Of a stretch of 27,507 bases of DNA, positions 14,804-23,746 are shown piece by piece; position 1 is the stretch's first letter, and each line of letters starts with the position of its first letter. The stretch lies in assembly GCA_036503065.1 (NCBI GenBank), contig DASXXM010000089.1:1-27507 (forward strand), written 5' to 3'. This DNA is from DATEPR01 sp036503065 (GTDB taxonomy: Bacteria > Actinomycetota > Actinomycetes > Mycobacteriales > Pseudonocardiaceae). Both the position numbers and the translations under genes were made by a program. Under the pieces are notes generated by a model. It searched no databases. It saw only the letters and a program-made list of their open reading frames with translations, and was not told the origin of the DNA.

Positions 14804-16453
14804 ATGCGAGCGCTACCCGCACGAGCCCTTGCTCGCCGACTGGCGGGCCTTGCCGCGATCAGCACCCTGGTCGCGCTCGGCCTGACCGGCACGGCGGCGC
14901 CGACGAACGCGGCAGCGGCGAGCACCCCGCTGCCCACCGCCGTCTTCGCGAAGACATCCGACTGGGGAACCGGTTTCTCCGGCAGTTTCACCATCACCAA
15001 CGCGATGCCCGTGACCATGAACAGCTGGGCGGTCGGCTTCACGCTGCCCGCGACCGAGAAGGTCACCAGCCTCTGGGACGGCACACTCACCACCAGCGGC
15101 ACCACCTACACCGCGACCAACGCGTCCTACAACGCGCCACTGGCACCCGGCGCGACGGCGACCTTCGGGTTCAACGCCAGCGTCAGCGGCACCGAGGCGA
15201 GCCCGAGCGCCTGCACGCTCAACGGCAACCCGTGCGACGGCAGCGCCGATCACATCGCGCCGTCGACACCGACCGGCCTCGCGGTGCTGAGCACGACGTC
15301 GAACAGCGTGTCGATGAACTGGACCGCGGCCACCGACAACCTGGAAGTGGCCGGCTACAACATCTTCCAGGGCGCCACGAAGGTCGCCAGCACGCCGGGC
15401 ACGGTCATCACGGTGACCGGCCTCGCCGCGTCCACCAGCTTCACGTTCAGCGTGCAGGCCGTTGACGAGGTCGGGAACGTGTCCGGCCGGAGCAACACGG
15501 TCACGGCCACCACGAAGGCGGGCGGTGGTACGAACCACCTGCCCGGGATCGCCGCGCCCTTCGTGGACATCGGCGCGTTCCCGACGCCGAACCTCACGCA
15601 GATCGCGGAAACCACCGGCCTGCGCGACTTCTCGCTCGGCTTCATCGTGAACGGCACGTCGGCTTGTCAGGCCACGTGGTTCAACGCGTTCACCATGAGC
15701 CAGGGCTTCGAGCAGTCCGACATCTCGTCGCTGCGCGCCCTCGGCGCCGACGTGCGACCGTCGTTCGGCGGCGAGGCGGGTACCGAACTGGCCCAGGCGT
15801 GCACCGATGTCACGGCACTGACCGCGCAGTACCAGTCGGTGATCGACACGTACAACCTCAACCAGATCGACTACGACATCGAGGGCGCCGCGGTCGCGGA
15901 CCCGGCGTCCATCGACCGGCGCTCGCAGGCCATGGCCAACCTCCAGGCGGCGGCGAAGGCCAAGGGCAAGGCCCTGTCCATCACGCTGACCCTGCCGGTC
16001 CTGCCGTCCGGCCTGACGGCCCAGGGCCTGAGCGTGGTCCAGTCCGCGATCAGCCACGGCGTCGCGATCAACACGGTCAACCTGATGGCGATGGACTTCG
16101 GCGACAGCGAGGCGCCGAACCCGGCCGGCCGGATGGGCACGTTCGCGATCCAGTCGGCACAGAGCATGCACGACCAGTTGGTGCCGCTGCTGCCGGGAAA
16201 GACGGACGCGCAGATCTGGAACATGATCGGCGTGACACCGATGCTCGGTCAGAACGACAACGCGTCCGAGGTCTTCAAGCAGGCGGACATGCAACAGCTG
16301 TTGACGTTCGCCGGCCAGCAGCACCTGGGCGAACTGGCCTTCTGGGACGTGACGAGGGACGGCGATGCCTGCACCGGATCGCTGTCCAAGTGCACCAACA
16401 TCACCCAGACACCGTTCGAGTTCAGCAAGATGATCGCGCCGTTCGCCGGCTGA
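14804..16453 (+). CDS. Secreted chitinase: CBM2, fibronectin type III and GH18 domains
   Basis: This 549-aa protein has a signal peptide at residues 1 to about 38 (ARALARRLAGLAAI, cleavage near NAAAAS). Residues about 42-135 are a CBM2-type binding domain (DWGTGFSGSFTITNAMP, MNSWAVGFTL and a late FGFNASVSG). An FnIII linker lies at 152-236 (APSTPTGLAVLSTTSNSVSMNWTA). The GH18 catalytic domain spans about 248-549, with the catalytic IDYDIEG: Asp356, Asp358 and acid/base Glu360. Substrate-cleft segments such as LSITLPVLPSGLT and NLMAMDFG follow. It cleaves beta-1,4-linked GlcNAc chains outside the cell. The promoter repeats of chitinase type agree. ATG 14804 has AAGGA/CGGAG upstream. It is convergent with the FHA gene. 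Confidence 0.92.
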   Translation: MRALPARALARRLAGLAAISTLVALGLTGTAAPTNAAAASTPLPTAVFAKTSDWGTGFSGSFTITNAMPVTMNSWAVGFTLPATEKVTSLWDGTLTTSGTTYTATNASYNAPLAPGATATFGFNASVSGTEASPSACTLNGNPCDGSADHIAPSTPTGLAVLSTTSNSVSMNWTAATDNLEVAGYNIFQGATKVASTPGTVITVTGLAASTSFTFSVQAVDEVGNVSGRSNTVTATTKAGGGTNHLPGIAAPFVDIGAFPTPNLTQIAETTGLRDFSLGFIVNGTSACQATWFNAFTMSQGFEQSDISSLRALGADVRPSFGGEAGTELAQACTDVTALTAQYQSVIDTYNLNQIDYDIEGAAVADPASIDRRSQAMANLQAAAKAKGKALSITLTLPVLPSGLTAQGLSVVQSAISHGVAINTVNLMAMDFGDSEAPNPAGRMGTFAIQSAQSMHDQLVPLLPGKTDAQIWNMIGVTPMLGQNDNASEVFKQADMQQLLTFAGQQHLGELAFWDVTRDGDACTGSLSKCTNITQTPFEFSKMIAPFAG

Positions 16454-16481
16454 CCGGTTGCCGGACGCGGCCTCAGTCGGC

Positions 16482-17171
16482 TCAGGCCGAACCGGGGCCG
16501 CGTACGGTGATCGTGGTCCATGCGCCGACGTGGATCCGGTCCCCGTCCCGAACCGGGATGGGGATGTCCGTCTTGATCGGGTCCGGGTCGTCGTTCAGAG
16601 TGGTTCCGTTGGTGGAACCCGGATCCATCACCGACCAGCCGCCGTCCGGCTGCGACAGCAACACCGCGTGCAGGTGCGACACACCGGGATCGGCGGGTGG
16701 GCCGGTCAGGTCGATCTCCGGTTCGAGGCCCCGACTGCGACTGCGACGGCCGATCCGGATCTGTTGCCCGGTCAGCTCGAAATGGCGTTCCGGGCAGTAG
16801 GCCGGGAAGGCGATGTCGGCCGCGTCGGGACCGTCCTGCAGCCGCACCGCGTCGTAGTGGGCGCGATCGGCGCTGACCACCGCTGCCCAGCCGAGGATCG
16901 GCACCGGGCCGGGTACCGGAGCCGACACGTCGACCGGCTCGGCGACCGCGGCCGTGACCGCCGGTGTGCGGCCGGCACCCGCCACGAAGTCGTAACTGCA
17001 ACCCTCACAGAACCGGCCGGTCCGCGCCTCGCCACACTCCGGACAGTTCTCCGCCGAGACGGCCGACGGCGTTGGCGATGGCGCGGCGGCCGACACGCCA
17101 CCCATCGCGAGACCACAGATGTCACAGAAGTCAGCGCTGATCGAGTCGTGGCCTGCCGGGCAACTGGGCAT
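16482..17171 (-). CDS. Zinc-ribbon FHA-domain protein
   Basis: This 229-aa protein has two N-terminal metal-binding knuckle sets: CPAGH...FCDIC (Cys4, His8, Cys16, Cys19) and CPECG...FCEGC (Cys43, Cys46, Cys55, Cys58). An Ala/Pro-rich linker follows. A C-terminal FHA domain (about 135-222) shows IRIGRRSRS, the phosphothreonine-contacting GVSHLHA and STNGTTLN. FHA domains bind phosphothreonine peptides, so it probably reads marks placed by the PknG kinase of the same operon. It is the last gene of the operon, starting 14 bases after the vWA gene with GGAGG before the ATG. It is not GarA: it is longer, and no N-terminal ETTS-like site is seen. Confidence 0.9.
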   Translation of the reverse strand: MPSCPAGHDSISADFCDICGLAMGGVSAAAPSPTPSAVSAENCPECGEARTGRFCEGCSYDFVAGAGRTPAVTAAVAEPVDVSAPVPGPVPILGWAAVVSADRAHYDAVRLQDGPDAADIAFPAYCPERHFELTGQQIRIGRRSRSRGLEPEIDLTGPPADPGVSHLHAVLLSQPDGGWSVMDPGSTNGTTLNDDPDPIKTDIPIPVRDGDRIHVGAWTTITVRGPGSA

Positions 17172-17185
17172 GGGTCAACCTCCGG

Positions 17186-18478
17186 TCAGGAACTCTTGCG
17201 TACCCGAGAAGTCTTGGTGGACCTGGTGTCCAGCGTCATGGCGTCCACATCGCTGACCTTCGCCTTGAGACGGACCGTCCCGGTGACCGGATCGTCGACG
17301 TCGACCACCTTGGCCAACAACGCGGCCGTGTCCGTGTTCCCGGACTTGGTGGCCAGCGCGACCGCCCGACCCAACTTGGCGGTGGCCGTGTCCAGATCGC
17401 CGGTCTTGCGTGCCGCCAGCCCCTCCTGGATCGCGTCCGCCAACTCGGCCTGACCGGTGTAGTGCGCCACCTCGGGATTGATCCGGGTGGACAGCACCAT
17501 GTCGTCGGTCCACGTCGCCTTCACCAGGCCCTGGCCGAGAACCTCGTCGCCCAGCACCAGGCTGACCCGGCCGGCCAGCATCACGTCGCCGACACCGGCC
17601 GGTTTCACCTCGACGCACACGTGGTAGTCACGGCTCTCGGTGCCCCAGGAACCCGTCGGATAGTCGCCGACCTGCCCACCGGTCGCCACCCGGCGGGCGG
17701 TCAGGTCGGCCACCTCCGGCGCCACCTGCTTGACGAACTTGATCGAGGCGCCCTGCGGGGTCCACAGCCGCAGCGCGACGTCGGCCACCGCCTTGCTCAT
17801 GGCCGCGGCCGTCATGCGCCGGAAGTCCTCGGCGAGGCCCGCCGGGTCGGCCACGATGTCCACCGTGCCCAGCAGGGCGGTGGCCACCTTGCGCAGCTCG
17901 TCGACCTCCCAGTCGGTGCCGACACCCCGGCAGTCGCACACGAACGCGCCCTCGCACGCGGCCAGCGTCGCGGCCAGGTCGGCGGGGCGCTCGTGCTCGT
18001 TGCGGCCGTCGGTGAGCAGGATGGCGTGCCGGATCGCGTCGCGGTGGCCGGCGAACAGGCTGTTGGCCAACGCCAGCCAGCGGCCGATCGCGGTGCCGCC
18101 GCCGGCTTTCAGGTTGTTCACCGCGGCCTTGGCCGTGGCCTTGGTGCGCGCGTCGGCCCGCACCAGGCCGCCCTGCTGCGGATAGACCAACCTGGCCTGG
18201 TCCGTGCCGGCGATCACGGCGAACGCCACGCCGTCGCGCAGTTCGTCGATGGCGACGGAGGTGGCCTGCTTGGCGGCGATCATCTTGCCGCGCGGGTAGT
18301 CCATCGAGCCGGAACAGTCCACGATGATCACCTCGGCGGCGGCGGCCGAAGCGTCCATCGTGGAGGAGACGGCGCTGCCGTCCGACGACACCGTGACGAT
18401 CGCGTTGACCTCGTGCGCACCCTCGTGCAGGAACTCGTTCTGGTAGATGTCGACGCGGAAGTTGGGATGCGCGGTCAT
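17186..18478 (-). CDS. von Willebrand factor A domain protein
   Basis: This 430-aa protein has a vWA domain at residues about 48-225 with an intact MIDAS metal site: DCSGSM (Asp54, Ser56, Ser58), the Thr in GGGTAIG and the Asp in LLTDGRNEH. The second half is a beta-rich region followed by a helical, repeat-like part (AIQEGLAARKTGDLDTATAKLGRAVALA). There is no signal peptide, so it acts in the cytoplasm as a metal-dependent protein-binding module. The ATG overlaps the TGA of the phosphatase gene (ATGA), showing translational coupling. TerY-like vWA proteins are known to occur beside PP2C phosphatases and kinases; the present grouping fits that pattern. Confidence 0.9.
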   Translation of the reverse strand: MTAHPNFRVDIYQNEFLHEGAHEVNAIVTVSSDGSAVSSTMDASAAAAEVIIVDCSGSMDYPRGKMIAAKQATSVAIDELRDGVAFAVIAGTDQARLVYPQQGGLVRADARTKATAKAAVNNLKAGGGTAIGRWLALANSLFAGHRDAIRHAILLTDGRNEHERPADLAATLAACEGAFVCDCRGVGTDWEVDELRKVATALLGTVDIVADPAGLAEDFRRMTAAAMSKAVADVALRLWTPQGASIKFVKQVAPEVADLTARRVATGGQVGDYPTGSWGTESRDYHVCVEVKPAGVGDVMLAGRVSLVLGDEVLGQGLVKATWTDDMVLSTRINPEVAHYTGQAELADAIQEGLAARKTGDLDTATAKLGRAVALATKSGNTDTAALLAKVVDVDDPVTGTVRLKAKVSDVDAMTLDTRSTKTSRVRKSS

Positions 18479-19530
18479 TCGTCGCTGCTCCTCGTGCTGG
18501 ACGGACTTGAATGCTCCTGGTGCGGGAACGGCACCACGACGACCGTGATGTTGTCGTGGCCACCGCGGTCCAGCGCCAGCGCGGTCAGTTCGGTGGCCAC
18601 CCGGAACGGGTTGGCCATGGCGGCCGGCAGCGCGGCGGTGGCCAGTTCGTCGGCCTCCCAGAGGTAGTTCCACATCCCGTCGCTGCACACCAGCAGCGCG
18701 CCGGGACCGTCGGGCCGGACGGTCCGGACGTGCGGCTGCACCAGGCCCGCGTCCGCGCCGATCCAGGCCACCAGGGCGTGTGACCGGGGATCGGCGAACG
18801 CGTCGGCCGCGCTGAGCTGACCCGACGCCACCATCCGCTCCGCCCACGAGTCGTCCACGGTCAGGCAGGTCGAGTCCGCGTCCGCCAGCCAGTACGCGCG
18901 GCTGTCGCCGACCCAGCCGACCGTGACCTCGGTGCCGGTGACCACGGTGGACACGTACGTGCAGGCGGGCGCGTTGCCGGTGCCGTCGACGCCGTCCAGG
19001 TCCGTCACGGCGGCCACCGCGGCGCCGACGGCGGCACGGGTGGCCTCGGTGAGGTCGTCGCCGGCACGGGCGGCCACGAGCAGCACGTCGGCCGCGGTGT
19101 CCGCGGCCACCTTGGACGCCACGTCCGGTCGGTCCGATGTGGACACTCCGTCGCAGACGACGACCACGATGTGCGCCGGCTCGCCGGCCGGGTCGGTGGC
19201 CACCCGCAGCGCCATGGCGTCCTCGTTGCGGTGGTGCCGCAGCCCCCGGTCGCTCACGCCGGCGGCCACGGTCAGGTCCAGCTCCACCCGGTCGCGCACC
19301 TCGGGTTGGCTGAAACCGCAACGGGTGCAGTAGCCGTCCGCGTCGATCTCGGTGGCACCGCAGGCGACACACGCCAGCGCGGGCCGGGCCACCGAGTCGT
19401 CCGGCATACCGGCCGCGACCAGCAGCAGGTCGGCACCGCACTCCTCGCAGAACCGGTCCCCGGCCACGGCTTCCGTGCCGCAGTCCGGGCAGGCAGGCCC
19501 GGCCCCGTCGATGACGGAATTCTCGGCCAT
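18475..19530 (-). CDS. PP2C-family Ser/Thr protein phosphatase with N-terminal zinc ribbons
   Basis: This 351-aa protein has two zinc ribbons: Cys14/17/28/31 (CPDCG, FCEECG) and Cys54/57/68/71 (CVACG, YCTRCG). The PP2C domain covers about 85-335 with all expected metal-site motifs: GLRHHRNEDA, VVCDGVS, GWVGDSRAYW, LLVCSDGMWNYL and GGHDNITVVVV. It should remove phosphate from Ser/Thr residues, opposing the PknG kinase encoded just upstream. The ATG lies two bases after the kinase stop codon, and its own stop overlaps the vWA start. The ribbons resemble those of the kinase and FHA proteins and may target the three to one another or to a common site. Confidence 0.93.
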   Translation of the reverse strand: MAENSVIDGAGPACPDCGTEAVAGDRFCEECGADLLLVAAGMPDDSVARPALACVACGATEIDADGYCTRCGFSQPEVRDRVELDLTVAAGVSDRGLRHHRNEDAMALRVATDPAGEPAHIVVVVCDGVSTSDRPDVASKVAADTAADVLLVAARAGDDLTEATRAAVGAAVAAVTDLDGVDGTGNAPACTYVSTVVTGTEVTVGWVGDSRAYWLADADSTCLTVDDSWAERMVASGQLSAADAFADPRSHALVAWIGADAGLVQPHVRTVRPDGPGALLVCSDGMWNYLWEADELATAALPAAMANPFRVATELTALALDRGGHDNITVVVVPFPHQEHSSPSSTRSSDE

Positions 19531-19532
19531 CG

Positions 19533-21881
19533 CTACACCCACGTCACGGGGCGCACCGCGTTCGCCCGGTCCACCAACGCGATGCGCTGGTCGGCGCTGG
19601 CCGAGAGCCTGGCCAGCGAGCGGTAGCACCGTTCAAGGCCGAGGCGCAGGTCCTTCTCGGTCAGGGCGCAGCCCAGGATTCGCTTGCCGGCCACCGCGAT
19701 CGCCGGCCGGTTCGGCGTGCCGCCGACCCACTTGGCCGCGGCCTCCAGCACCTCGATGGACAGCCGGGCGCGCCGTTCCGCGTCCAGCTCGACCGCCTCC
19801 AGCCGGGCGCCCGCCGTGATGAGGTCGCCCTCGGTCACCTCGACCTTCGCGCCGCCGTACATGCCGGCGCGGATCGCGGCCAGTTGCGCGGCCACGTGCT
19901 GACTGGAACTGTCCGGCACGGACTCCAGCACCGCCACCGAACCGGCCCGGTCCGCGTCCAGCAGCCGGACCCTGGCCAGGCCGAACGCGGCGCTGACGTA
20001 ACCGTGGTCGGTGCGCCAGACCGACTCGTAGTAGTGGGCGGCCCCGGTCAGGTTGCCGACGCTCTCCTCGGCGACGGCAAGCGCCAGCCTGGCCGACTGC
20101 TCACCGGGCAGCCAGCCGTAGACGAGGTCGAACAGGTTCCGGGCGTCCTGCGCCCGGCCGGCGACCAGCGCCACCAGGCCGCGGTACCAGCTCACCCGCC
20201 AGTCGCCGGGATCGCTGGCCGCGAGCTCGTCCAGGTCCCGGTTGGCACCGTGCAGGTCGCCCTGCTCAATCCGGGCCCGCGCGATCCGCAGCCGCACCTC
20301 CAGGGTGTTCAGTGCGGCACCGGACAGGCTGGCGATCACGGCCGCCGGCTCGGTCGCCGCGGAGGTGGCGAGCAGGCCTGCGGCCGGGTCGGTGGTGTCC
20401 ACCTGCGGCACCGGCAACGCGGCCACCACCGACGCGGCGTCCGGCGGGTCCGGCCAGCGGTCCGGGTCGGCGCCGAACACGGCGCGTTCCGGGCTGAACA
20501 GGGTGGAGAGCGCGGGTCGCTGCTGGCCGTCGTCGGTGGACAGCACGTCGCGCAGCACGCCGGTGAGCTGGTCCACCATGTCGGCGGCCGAGTCGAACCT
20601 GGCGTTGGGATCCGGGTCGGTGGCCCTGGCCAGCAGCCGGTAGTACGACCCGTAGCGGGCGAGCAGCGGCACGTCGGCCGCGTCCGGCAGCGTGTCGCGG
20701 TACTTGCCGAGGTAGTCGAAGTTGAACGTGAGCACGGCCAGCGACCTGGCCACGGTGTAGAGGTCGGTGCCGGGCGAGACGCCTTCGGTGGCCAGTTCCG
20801 GCGCGGCGTAGCCGTCGGTCTTGTAGACCGCGCTCTCCTCGTCGTCCATGTGCCGGACGGCGCCCAGGTCGATCAGCTTGACCTGTTCCTGGCTCTGGAT
20901 CACGTTGTCCGGCTTGAAGTCGCAGTAGATCAGGCCGAGTCCGTGCAGATAACCCAAGGCGGGCAACACTTCCAGCGCGTACGCGATGGACTGGCCAAGC
21001 GGCAGCGGGATCAGCTGGCCGTTCTCGTCGCGGACCGAACGCAGTTCCTTGAGCGACTGGCCGCCGACGTACTCCATCACGATGTAGCCGACCATCGTGC
21101 CGTTGCGGGGATCGGGGTGCTGCACGAAGTTGTAGATCTTGACGATGCTCGGGTGCTCGACCTCGGCCAGGAAGCGCTGCTCGGCCACCGCGGCCGCCAT
21201 CGCCTCGCTGTCGCCGGTGTCCAGCAGGCCCTTGAGCACCACCCAACGGTCGTTGACGTTGTGGTCGCGGGCCAGGTAGATCCAGCCGAGACCACCGTGG
21301 GCGAGACAGCCGAGCACCTCGTACTGGCCGCCGACGAGATCGCCTGCGGCCAGCTTGGGCGTGAACGAGTACGCGGCGCCGCAGTGCCGGCAGAACCCGT
21401 CGGTCCGGCCGGGTTTGCCGTCCCGGCCCCGGCCGACCGGCTCGCCGCAGTTGCTGCAGAACCGTTTGCGCTCGGCCACTTCCGGGTTCGCCAGGATCGC
21501 GCCCGCCGGATCCTGGTAGGGCACGGACGGCACCTCGACCAGCCCCGCGCCCAACCGGCCACGACGGGTGGAGGACGAACTGCGGCCGCTGCCGGTCCGG
21601 CTGGAACCCAGTGAGGTCGAGCCGGTTCTGGCGCTGCGCACGGACAGCGGGCTGCCGGTGGTCCGCCCGGTGCCGGCCGCCGAGAGCGGGTTGGTCCGCG
21701 CGTTCGACTGGGACGTCGGGGCCGACCTGGCCGACTGGGGCGGCGCCGCGGTCTGGGGCGATACGGACTGGGCCGGCGCCGCGGCGACGGAGGCGGCCAC
21801 CGGTGCCGGCGCCATGCCGCACACCGAGCAGAAGCCGTCCTCGATCGTCCCGTCACATCCGGGTCGAACACATGCGGTCAT
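19533..21881 (-). CDS. pknG: PknG-type serine/threonine protein kinase
   Basis: This 782-aa protein closely follows mycobacterial PknG: a rubredoxin-like metal site (Cys142, Cys145, Cys164, Cys167; FCSNCGEPVG, FCRHCG), then the kinase domain (GCLAHGGLGWIYLA, Lys217, catalytic CDFKPDN with Asp321, and LIDLG), then a TPR region. Its end, LVDRANAVRPVTWV, resembles the PknG C-terminus. An extra zinc knuckle at the N-terminus (Cys4, Cys9, Cys18, Cys21) and a Ser/Ala/Arg-rich linker to residue 115 go beyond the usual layout. In mycobacteria PknG controls glutamate and TCA flux through the FHA protein GarA; here the FHA protein of the operon is a candidate partner (inference). ATG 21881 overlaps the stop of the upstream gene. 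Confidence 0.94.
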   Translation of the reverse strand: MTACVRPGCDGTIEDGFCSVCGMAPAPVAASVAAAPAQSVSPQTAAPPQSARSAPTSQSNARTNPLSAAGTGRTTGSPLSVRSARTGSTSLGSSRTGSGRSSSSTRRGRLGAGLVEVPSVPYQDPAGAILANPEVAERKRFCSNCGEPVGRGRDGKPGRTDGFCRHCGAAYSFTPKLAAGDLVGGQYEVLGCLAHGGLGWIYLARDHNVNDRWVVLKGLLDTGDSEAMAAAVAEQRFLAEVEHPSIVKIYNFVQHPDPRNGTMVGYIVMEYVGGQSLKELRSVRDENGQLIPLPLGQSIAYALEVLPALGYLHGLGLIYCDFKPDNVIQSQEQVKLIDLGAVRHMDDEESAVYKTDGYAAPELATEGVSPGTDLYTVARSLAVLTFNFDYLGKYRDTLPDAADVPLLARYGSYYRLLARATDPDPNARFDSAADMVDQLTGVLRDVLSTDDGQQRPALSTLFSPERAVFGADPDRWPDPPDAASVVAALPVPQVDTTDPAAGLLATSAATEPAAVIASLSGAALNTLEVRLRIARARIEQGDLHGANRDLDELAASDPGDWRVSWYRGLVALVAGRAQDARNLFDLVYGWLPGEQSARLALAVAEESVGNLTGAAHYYESVWRTDHGYVSAAFGLARVRLLDADRAGSVAVLESVPDSSSQHVAAQLAAIRAGMYGGAKVEVTEGDLITAGARLEAVELDAERRARLSIEVLEAAAKWVGGTPNRPAIAVAGKRILGCALTEKDLRLGLERCYRSLARLSASADQRIALVDRANAVRPVTWV

Positions 21882-23134
21882 CCCGCGGATCCCTTCGCTG
21901 CGATCGCCTGTTGGTACCGGTTCAACGCCCGTGTCGCCGCGCGCAGGTCGCACGGAATGGTCCACAGCAGGTCGTAGGCCTGCTGATAGCACAGGGTGAT
22001 CTCGGTGTCTTCTGTGAGGTGTGACCTGGCCGCCTTGACCCGGTAGGCGTCGAGGCGGCCACGGAGTTCGGCGCGCCGGTCGAGCAGCGCGTTGGCGGTG
22101 TCCAGGACGTCCCGGACGCGGCCGGTGGCCTCGTCGGTGTCGGCCGCCAGCGCGGTCAGCGCGTCGGCGACCGCGGTCCAGCGCTGCCGGGCGAACAGGT
22201 CCGACAGCGCGCCGACCCGCGCCCGTAGCCGGTCGGTCTCCGACGGCACGCCGCCGATGGCGGGTGAGGCGATCTTGGTCAGCACGAGTTCGCGCGCCTT
22301 GGTGGCCGCCGCGGTGAGTTCGGCCAGCGCGTCGATCGCGCCCCGCGCCCGGCCGACCCGCTCGTCGAACCCGGCGCGCACGGCGGCCAACGCGTCCAGG
22401 TCCGCCCGGATGGCGGCCAACCGGGTGTCCAGCGCGGTGACCTCGCTCAGGTCCGGCCGGCCCGCGCCCACCTCGCCCCGGTAGAACGCGAGCGGATCGG
22501 CGAAGGCGCGGGCCCGCACGTCGGCGAGGTCGGTGCCGATGTCGGCCAACGCGGTGAACAGCGGGTCACGGACCTCGCCGAGACCGAGGGACGCGGCCAG
22601 TTCCCGGCCCGCGTCCATCCGCTGTTCCAGTCCGTCGGCCAGGTGCACGAACTCCGACCACGCCTCGTCCGCGGCCACCACGACCTCGGTCGCCCGCTGG
22701 TAGGTGGTGTCCATCGCGGCGACGAGCTCGGCCAGGCTCTTCCGTTGAGTGACGGTCGACGGGCCGGTCAGATTGCGCCGTTCGAGTGGAATCTCCTCGG
22801 TGGCCAGTTCCACCGCGCTGCCACGCAGGAGCGCGGTCAGCTCGGTCAGTTCGGTCGCGCCGGGCCTCGTCCGCCGGGCCCGTACCGCGGCGGCGGCGTC
22901 CATCACCGTCCGGTAGGCGCCGAACCACTGGTAGAGCAGCGCGATATCGGCCTGCGTCCGTGCCCACAGCGTCGCGGTCCGGCCGGTCACCCTGGCACCG
23001 GTGAGGAACTGGTGACCCGGGTGGGTTTCCAGCGCCACCAGCGCACCGCCGATCCGGTCGCCGTCGATCGTCAGCCGTGCCAGCGTCTGGTCGACTTCGT
23101 CGGATGTGAGCAGGCGGGCCGCCATCGCCACCAT
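21878..23134 (-). CDS. Helical, coiled-coil-like protein of the pknG operon, function unknown
   Basis: This protein of about 418 aa is very rich in Ala, Leu, Arg, Glu and Asp, with long stretches of heptad-like spacing (ATELTELTALLRGSAVELA; LDTRLAAIRADLDALAAVRA). There is no signal peptide, membrane segment or known catalytic motif. It is the first gene of the operon, and its TGA overlaps the pknG ATG, so it is made together with the kinase. It may serve as a scaffold or sensor, but it does not resemble GlnX, the membrane sensor linked to PknG in mycobacteria. The start is uncertain: ATG 23134 is used, ATG 23125 and GTG 23137 are also possible. Confidence 0.8.
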   Translation of the reverse strand: MVAMAARLLTSDEVDQTLARLTIDGDRIGGALVALETHPGHQFLTGARVTGRTATLWARTQADIALLYQWFGAYRTVMDAAAAVRARRTRPGATELTELTALLRGSAVELATEEIPLERRNLTGPSTVTQRKSLAELVAAMDTTYQRATEVVVAADEAWSEFVHLADGLEQRMDAGRELAASLGLGEVRDPLFTALADIGTDLADVRARAFADPLAFYRGEVGAGRPDLSEVTALDTRLAAIRADLDALAAVRAGFDERVGRARGAIDALAELTAAATKARELVLTKIASPAIGGVPSETDRLRARVGALSDLFARQRWTAVADALTALAADTDEATGRVRDVLDTANALLDRRAELRGRLDAYRVKAARSHLTEDTEITLCYQQAYDLLWTIPCDLRAATRALNRYQQAIAAKGSAG

Positions 23135-23188
23135 CACAGACGCGTCCGTGCGCGACCGGGCGCCCGGCGCGCACCGGCCATCGGGCCA

Positions 23189-23241
23189 ACGCTACGCACC
23201 CGCAAACTGTCCCCCAGCCGTCCGAACCATAGCCGTCCGAA
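23189..23241 (-). promoter_or_regulatory. Promoter of the pknG operon with tandem 11-base repeats
   Basis: On the minus strand TTCGGACGGCT occurs twice (23231-23241 and 23216-23226), 15 bases apart. Downstream, TAGCGT at 23189-23194 can be the -10, which puts the repeats at roughly -34 to -59, a usual place for an activator. No good -35 is seen. Confidence 0.4.
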
Positions 23242-23332
23242 TCTGCCAGATCATATGCACGGTTCTACCACCAGCCCAGGCATCTTGACGCCATGATCAC
23301 GCCCATCGACGTCGATGGCCCCACCAGCAAGC

Positions 23333-23746
23333 CTACTTGGGCTTCTCGGTCCGCCACGAGGAGTTCTCCACGGGCGCGGGCCCGGTGCAGTCACCCGGTC
23401 CGCACTCCATCCGCATCCAGGCGTGGGTGATCACGTCGTGCCACGGCGTCAGCACGATCGCGGTGCCACCGACCAGCAGGCCGGTCACCAGGACGGTGAT
23501 CACCCCCACCCGCCGGAACTGATGCCAGAGCGCCGGGGTCAGGAGAATTGTCAGGATGATCGCGATTATCCAGACCAGGGTGTCCACGGGCACGCTGATC
23601 AGACCCAGCTCCGCCCACAGCCAGGACCACCAGTATCGCATCGTGCCCACCAACGCCCACCCCACGAGCGTCAGTGCGACGAGCCACCAGATCCGTGGGG
23701 ACTGGGCGGCGGGCGAACCCCTACCTGTGAGACCTTCAACGGCCAC
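23333..23746 (-). CDS. Small membrane protein, unknown function
   Basis: This 137-aa protein has three likely membrane helices: about 19-38 (WWLVALTLVGWALVGTM), 52-70 (PVDTLVWIIAIILTILLTP) and 79-98 (VGVITVLVTGLLVGGTAIVL). A short C-terminal tail contains ECGPGDC, whose two cysteines could pair. The GTG at 23746 has a GGAGG ribosome binding site at 23756-23760 with good spacing. It has its own position between the CHAT gene and the pknG operon, nearly 200 bases from the latter. I do not recognise the family. Confidence 0.75.
   Translation of the reverse strand: MAVEGLTGRGSPAAQSPRIWWLVALTLVGWALVGTMRYWWSWLWAELGLISVPVDTLVWIIAIILTILLTPALWHQFRRVGVITVLVTGLLVGGTAIVLTPWHDVITHAWMRMECGPGDCTGPAPVENSSWRTEKPK

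Noticed and set aside
17186..19441. Extension of the vWA gene upstream to 19441 as one 751-aa protein
   Set aside because: The first part is an Arg/Gly-rich out-of-frame reading of the PP2C gene. The ATG at 18478 overlaps the PP2C stop in the usual ATGA manner.
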